Shown: positions 58,725-64,000 of the stretch, one piece after another
Position numbering within the stretch: the stretch's first letter is position 1
How the letters are laid out: each line of letters starts with the position of its first letter
NCBI GenBank assembly: GCA_001465935.1
Contig: LNKV01000033.1
Coordinates: 434,001 to 498,000, forward strand
Direction: 5' to 3'
Length of the DNA stretch: 64,000 bases
DNA from: Clarireedia homoeocarpa
Lineage: Eukaryota; Ascomycota; Leotiomycetes; Helotiales; Rutstroemiaceae
Notes under the pieces: model-generated
What the model saw: only the letters and a program-made list of their open reading frames with translations
What the model was told of the DNA's origin: nothing
Database searches by the model: none
Position numbers and translations under genes: made by a program

Positions 58725-61700
58725 TCAAACCCCCAAAGACTTAGCAAGGAACTGGCTCAATCGATATCCGCGCGGACCATCCATCATAGTGAAGTGATTC
58801 GCTCCTTCAAGCACCTCGATGCTCAAACTCTCTTTTCCGACAAGCTGATCCCATCCATTGGGGCCAAAGTTTGTACGGTCATTCAATAACCACATCATTT
58901 CACGAGTGTCATCGGGCTGCGGTTCCAGCCTCTTTGCTCCAGTCGAACTGTAAACGCCTTCCGCTGCCCAGATGGCGTGTGTCACCGGTGCCGTTCCTGG
59001 TGGCATGGGTTTCGGCTCGTAAAGGGCCAGCGCATCGATGAAAGCAAGGAAATGTGGTAGTAACCACTCAGGTAGAGCCTTTGCACTGCCAGACCCGAAC
59101 ATGCCGCAGCTAGAAAGGAAGTCGTACATGCGTACAGGTAGCTTTTGGAGGTTTATAGGATTGGGCGAGTCAATCAAGACTAGAGACGCGACTTGCTCAC
59201 CTGCTCCAATCAAAGTAGCCGCAGCATCATAAGCACAGATACCACCAGCAGACCAGCCACCTAGATAGTATGGCCCATGTTCCTGTCGTCGGCGTATCTC
59301 AGCTAAATAAGGGGCAGTCAGGTCTTGCAGAGCACATTTCATATCTTGTGGTCGCCTCATATATGGGCAGTTCAGCCCAATGATGGCAGTATCGGGCGCA
59401 ACAACTGGAAGGGGGGCATAAGATGTTGCTGACCCAGAACCGTCAGGGAAGAGGAAGAGAATCTTGCGTGCAGTTCTGAGGCGTCCCTGGAGTACGACGG
59501 ACGTTGCAGGTGGAATGATGACGGAAGGTTGTGGCTTAGCAGTCGGCTTAGATGTAATCTCTAATTGCTCAGAGGGTTGAGGCTTGGATGAGTCGCCAAA
59601 AAGCTTCTTCTGGATAGCTCCCATATCGGCATCAAAGAAAGTGTCCATTGGGAGATCAATGTTTAATTCCTCTCGCAGCCGACCAAGGACATCCAAGGAC
59701 AAAAGGGAATCAAGGCCTAGCTCGGCAAGGGATGGTGCCTTCCAAACTTCCTCCAGTGTCACTCCGATCTCTTCACTCAGGACGTTGGCAATCGCGGCGA
59801 TGGTTGCCATGTTCTCAGTATTCTCACCGCTCGGGTTTGGCGCACTGTCGTCCTCATCTAAGTCTGTGATATCGCTGGCGGCAGTGTCTTCATCGCTAGA
59901 AGAGCCTGACTCAATAGTTGAGGACTTGGAACTGTCTTCCAAAACTTCTACGGATCCAGATGCCGCTCCAAGGAACTTCTTCAATTCTCCCACCGTGGGA
60001 TAATCCATGAATACAGACGAACTCACGTCAATGTTCAGCTCCTCACGAAATCTGCCAGTAATTGCCAGGGACAAGAGTGAGTCAACTCCAACATCGTCAA
60101 ATACGATGTCATTCTTCAACTCAGCTATACTGATTCCGCTCTCTTCGACAATTATATTCATGGCTTGCATGACCGCAATAGGCTCCGAAAGCTTTTCTTG
60201 ACGTGGCTGCGCAGGAGCTTGTTCCTTCTTTGGTGCCTGAGAGGTCTTTGGCTTGAGGCCAACATTTTTGGCAGGCGCAATGGGGTGCTGAGTGGAGACA
60301 GCGCTTACGTCTTTTCCTGTTTTCGTGGCAGTACCCTTGGCCTTAGGGAGAAGGGTATCTAACACCTTTCGGGGTACCGATTGGAACTAAGTACAGTTAG
60401 CGGTTGCATCAACTTACTGGAGAAAGTCTCTTATACTTACTGCCACGCCTTGGTTTACACCAACGACAGAATCACCATGGAAGATATAGACGTCACCCAC
60501 AAATTTCTTTCCGTCCACAGAGCGCATTTTGACGTAGGTGTCGTAGGTGTTTTCAGGGGAAAGCTTGACTGCGCATCGAATCGACTCCCAACCATGATTA
60601 AGGAACACCTGTGCTTTGTAATCGAATGACTCAGTAGCATTCATGATGAAGCCAGAAAGGTGACCGAGACTGTCGATGTAGTAAGGGTTACCGTAGAAGC
60701 AAGTACTTTCATCCTTGAATGCGACACGGGCTGTAGCTTCGTGGCTTTTACTGTCTAGGTAGACTTGATCGATGCCCTGGAAGCGCTCTCCATACTCGAC
60801 ACAGTTCTCGAACAACTTGTATACCAATCCACGCTTGATCAGATGGTACTGACCACTTTGGGTAGCATCGCGAAGGTTCTGCATGCGTGATTGAACGAGA
60901 TAAGCTGTTCGGTTCCACTCGGAAATCCAAGCATCTGGGTCACCGAATCGAATCGTGCAGGTGGCATGCTCGATGGTTTTCTCACCATGCGAGCCAACAC
61001 TGTAGAGCACGAGTTTAGCAGTCTGAGAAGCCCAATCAGCCTCAGCGGATGCGCGGAAGAATTCTGATTTGCCCGGAGTCTTCATCAATAGTGGCTTTGT
61101 GGTAGACATATCGGCAACTTCAATACCGCGGTTGTTTTTAATTGGATTGCCTTCGTGTAAAAAGTCACCCAGGGTCATAGCAATATCGGCATAGACGGAT
61201 GAAGGACACAGGATTGCACCGTTCACCTTGTGTGCCTCGAACACGGCCCTGAGATCGGGATGAGCGATGTCCGACTCCATCAACACTGATGATTTCTCTG
61301 GTCCATGTGCGGACTCCAGAATCTTCTGGCACGTGGCTGACAAGAATATAGGTGCAGCTACGGCCGGAGCTGGGAGAGCCTTCTGTATAGCGACAGGAGC
61401 ATCACCCTTCGTCAAACACCAGTCATTGACGTATTGGATCCAGTGGTTCTTGTAGTCCCACTGGTAAGTAGGTAGGGAAATAACCTGTTGGGAAGCGTCG
61501 AAATCTCGATGGAATTCACCCCATTGGAGATCCAAACCCGCTTGGTAGAGAGTAGAAAGAGCGTCGCTCATTGTAGCCCAGACGCTGTCACTCTTTCGGA
61601 CAGAAGTGATTGCTTTGATGGATGAACCAACAGTAACCTTTAACATTCCTATGACAACAGGATCTGGTCCAATTTCCAAGCAGATGGTATCTGCGGATAA

Positions 61701-64000
61701 AATCTTTTGGGAGAGAGCAGATTGGATAGCACCCGCCATGTCAACAGTCTCGCGGCAATGTCGGGCAAGATACTCATTGCCAAATGCGCCTTGTTCGGTG
61801 ATGACCTCAGCCAATAGTGGCGAGAGAACGGGGATTCTTGGTTCTTTGAAGACGATGCCGCGAGTGATGTTCTTGAACTCATCGATGACGGGCTCGACCT
61901 GAGAGCTGTGGAAGGCAAAGTCTGTCCTTAACCTAGTTGTTCTGATACCACTTGGACCCAGTGCCTCTTGAGCACGGTCGATATCAGCTGCCAAGCCAGC
62001 GAGAACAGTCTGAGAAGGTCCATTGATGCAAGCAATTTCAAGTCGATAGTTTTCTAGCACCTGGCTGAGACCAGATACAGGAGACTTGACAGCCAGCATA
62101 GCATGGGTTCCGGCTGAGCATCGTTCTTGCATAATGCGAGCCCGCGATCCAACAAGGAACACGGTATCTCTGGCAGAGAGCACGCCAGCCGCATGCAAAG
62201 CCGCATATTCACCGAGACTGTGTCCGACAACCACACTGGGAACAATTCCGAATGACTCCCAGAGACGAGTAAGGGCAATCTCAAAACAAGTCAATGCTAA
62301 CTGCGTAGCTTGTGGGGTGTGGTTCATGATGTCATCTGGAGTGCTGCTGCCATTAATCAGAGGCAAGAATGAGTCGAACCCGAAACTCTTGGCGATTCCG
62401 GCAAGGCGTTGAATCTCCTCACGGAAAACACGGAAAGAATCAAAGAGAGTCTTTCCCATTCCATCGTAGACTGAGCCTTGTCCAGTAAATGCGAAGGCAA
62501 CTCCGGGTGTGTTGCGGGGAACTGGCTTAGCGTCTACCTCGGCAGCCTTTTCGAGAGCGGCCCTCACTTCGGAAATTGTACGTCCACTAACAGCCAATCT
62601 ATAGTTGTAGTGCATTCGTCGAGCGGTAGTTGTGTAGGCCAAGCTTCGAAGGTCCGTATCAGGTTTGCTTTGGAGGTGCTCCGCAAGGCGAACGGCATTC
62701 TGACGAAGAGACTTGGTAGTTCTTGCTGAGACAGTCACAACATGGACATCTCTTGCGTCATCTAGCTGACCAGCTTCGACTGATGCAGAAGGCTCCTCGA
62801 GAAGAAGGGCAGAGTTTCCACCAGCAGCACTGAAGTTGTTCAAGAAAGCGATCCGCTTACCATCGGTTGGCGCCTTCCACGGTGTTGCATCCATGGCGAT
62901 ACGAATTCCACGCTCACTCAAATCCTTTGGGAAACCGGTGTTGAGCTTGGTTTTAATACCGACGTGGGGTGGAATCTCGCTGTTCTTCATCATCATCATG
63001 ACTTTGATGAGAGATGCTACTCCGGATCCGGATTCAGCATGCCCGATGTTTGCTTTGACTGAACCGAGATACAATGGTTTATTGGCAGTGCGACCAGAGC
63101 GGCTGCCTGTGAATACATCGAGCACAGATCTCATCTCTACGGCATCACCGGCTTGTGTCTAATAAAATTGTTAGTCTCAGTGTGCGTTCAATGAATGTTC
63201 GGAGTTACTTACACCTGTGCCATGCATTTCGATATAGCTCACATCCAATGGATCATAACCAGCATCGTTAAGGATACGACGGAAAATGGCGGACTGTGCA
63301 CCGGTGTGTGGGCGAGTGATTGACTCTGCTTCGGCGGAATGGTTGGTGTATGCTCCACAGATGACGGCCTGAATTGGATCTTTATCGGCCAATGCATCTT
63401 CTAGCCTCTTGAGCACCACAGTTCCGACAGCATCTGCTCTACAGTATCCATCGGCTCCATCATCAAAAGTCTTGCAGTTACCTGTGTGAGACAGGAAATG
63501 ACCTTTGTCCAAGCCAGTGAAGTTGTCGGGGTTCGTCATGACGTTCGTGCCACCTGCAATAGCAGTATCACAGTCATTTCTCCAGAGAGAATTGCAGGCC
63601 ATGTGAATAGCAGCAGCGCTCGATGAGCAAGCAGTATCAACGCTGACACTCGGTCCGGAGAACTTGAAGTGGTAATTGATGCGTCCAGGTGTGAAAGCAC
63701 GGTTACCACCGGGGATAAAGTATGTGCCGACGTTTTGCCCGCTGTTGACTTCACGCCAGTCATCACTAGTCATACCATAGAAAATGCCAACTCGATCCCG
63801 CTGGGTGGAAGGAGTTCTGTCGGGAACAAAACCAGCCATCTCGAGAGCTTCATAAGCTGTCATCAGAGCGAGACGCTGTGCTGGATCAGACTGGTCTGCC
63901 TCCTTGGGCGAGAGGTTGAAGAACCGGCTGTCGAAAAGGCCGGGCTCATTAATGAAACAACCATGTCGAACTCCCGAGGCGTTCTTCTTCTTTCCAGTTG
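58725..64000 (-). CDS. non-reducing polyketide synthase, tetrahydroxynaphthalene/melanin type (partial)
   Basis: The gene runs off the right edge. Visible exons are 64000..63213, 63158..60441 and 60386..58725, all phase-0 joins, giving about 1720 residues from within the KS domain to the C-terminus. The N-terminal SAT domain and first part of KS are missing. KS has the active Cys in DTACSSS (63629-63627) and HGTG at its splice site. AT has GHSLGEY (Ser at 62219-62217). The product-template domain has HKVNGxxxCP and YYIDSLGHLSGF, supplying the His/Asp pair. Two ACPs have DSL serines at 60080-60078 and 59708-59706. The C-terminal thioesterase/Claisen cyclase has GWSAGG (Ser at 59252-59250) and a late GANHF His. 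This domain order and the PT sequence match wA/PKS1-type synthases that make 1,3,6,8-tetrahydroxynaphthalene (or a heptaketide naphthopyrone shortened to it) for DHN melanin. No reductase or scytalone dehydratase gene is visible in the window. Confidence 0.92.

Noticed and set aside
1..64000. tRNA and rRNA genes
   Set aside because: I looked for T-loop GTTCGAATC-like boxes with paired A boxes. The few GATTCGAA matches (for example near 40501) lie in the small hypothetical gene, and none folded into a cloverleaf by eye.

Overview
The window looks like nuclear DNA of a filamentous ascomycete (Pezizomycotina), most likely a leotiomycete close to Botrytis/Sclerotinia. Genes carry short GT-AG introns, mostly about 45-70 nt with CTGAC/CTAAC-like branch sites. 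Housekeeping genes are recognisably ascomycete (Sec8, Sec22, GPI13, Vps68, CLPTM1, Hem25, Ino1, fused PABA synthase). There is also a CloQ/NphB-type aromatic prenyltransferase of the kind described from Botrytis and Sclerotinia. The class assignment is an inference; the fungal assignment is firm.

Layout. 0-13 kb is mostly housekeeping: exocyst SEC8 (+), a 14-TM-type MFS transporter (+), mitochondrial glycine carrier HEM25 (-) and inositol-3-phosphate synthase INO1 (+). The last two are head to head, and the promoter between them contains an exact yeast-type inositol-response decamer. 15.8-27 kb is a putative terpenoid gene cluster: a short-chain dehydrogenase whose catalytic Tyr and Lys are replaced, a GGPP-synthase-like prenyl diphosphate synthase (-), an FAD monooxygenase fused to a C-terminal polytopic membrane domain (+), and a P450 (+). 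27-35.4 kb returns to VPS68, GPI13 and a secreted type-B carboxylesterase. 35.5-43.2 kb is an accessory-looking island. It holds low-complexity or repeat-bearing hypothetical genes, a Tc1/mariner transposase relic, a small gene with a decayed second copy, a perfect 16-bp hairpin and an SF1-helicase tail fragment. 43.7-53.7 kb carries SEC22, the fused para-aminobenzoate synthase and a CLPTM1-family protein, separated by a 2.2-kb intergenic stretch dense in microsatellites.

54.3-64 kb is a second secondary-metabolism locus, all on the minus strand: the aromatic prenyltransferase, a small nitroreductase-family protein, and a non-reducing polyketide synthase of the tetrahydroxynaphthalene/melanin type (KS-AT-PT-ACP-ACP-TE visible) that runs off the right edge. 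Characterised fungal CloQ/NphB-like enzymes prenylate dihydroxynaphthalenes, so a naphthalene-making PKS 3.4 kb away suggests a prenylated-naphthalene branch.

The most interesting items are the monooxygenase-membrane fusion in the terpenoid cluster, the prenyltransferase/nitroreductase/naphthol-PKS grouping, the SDR pseudoenzyme, the inositol-response decamer and the 35.5-41.4 kb island. Exon joins were done by hand from splice consensus and frame. One junction, in the FAD monooxygenase, could not be closed.
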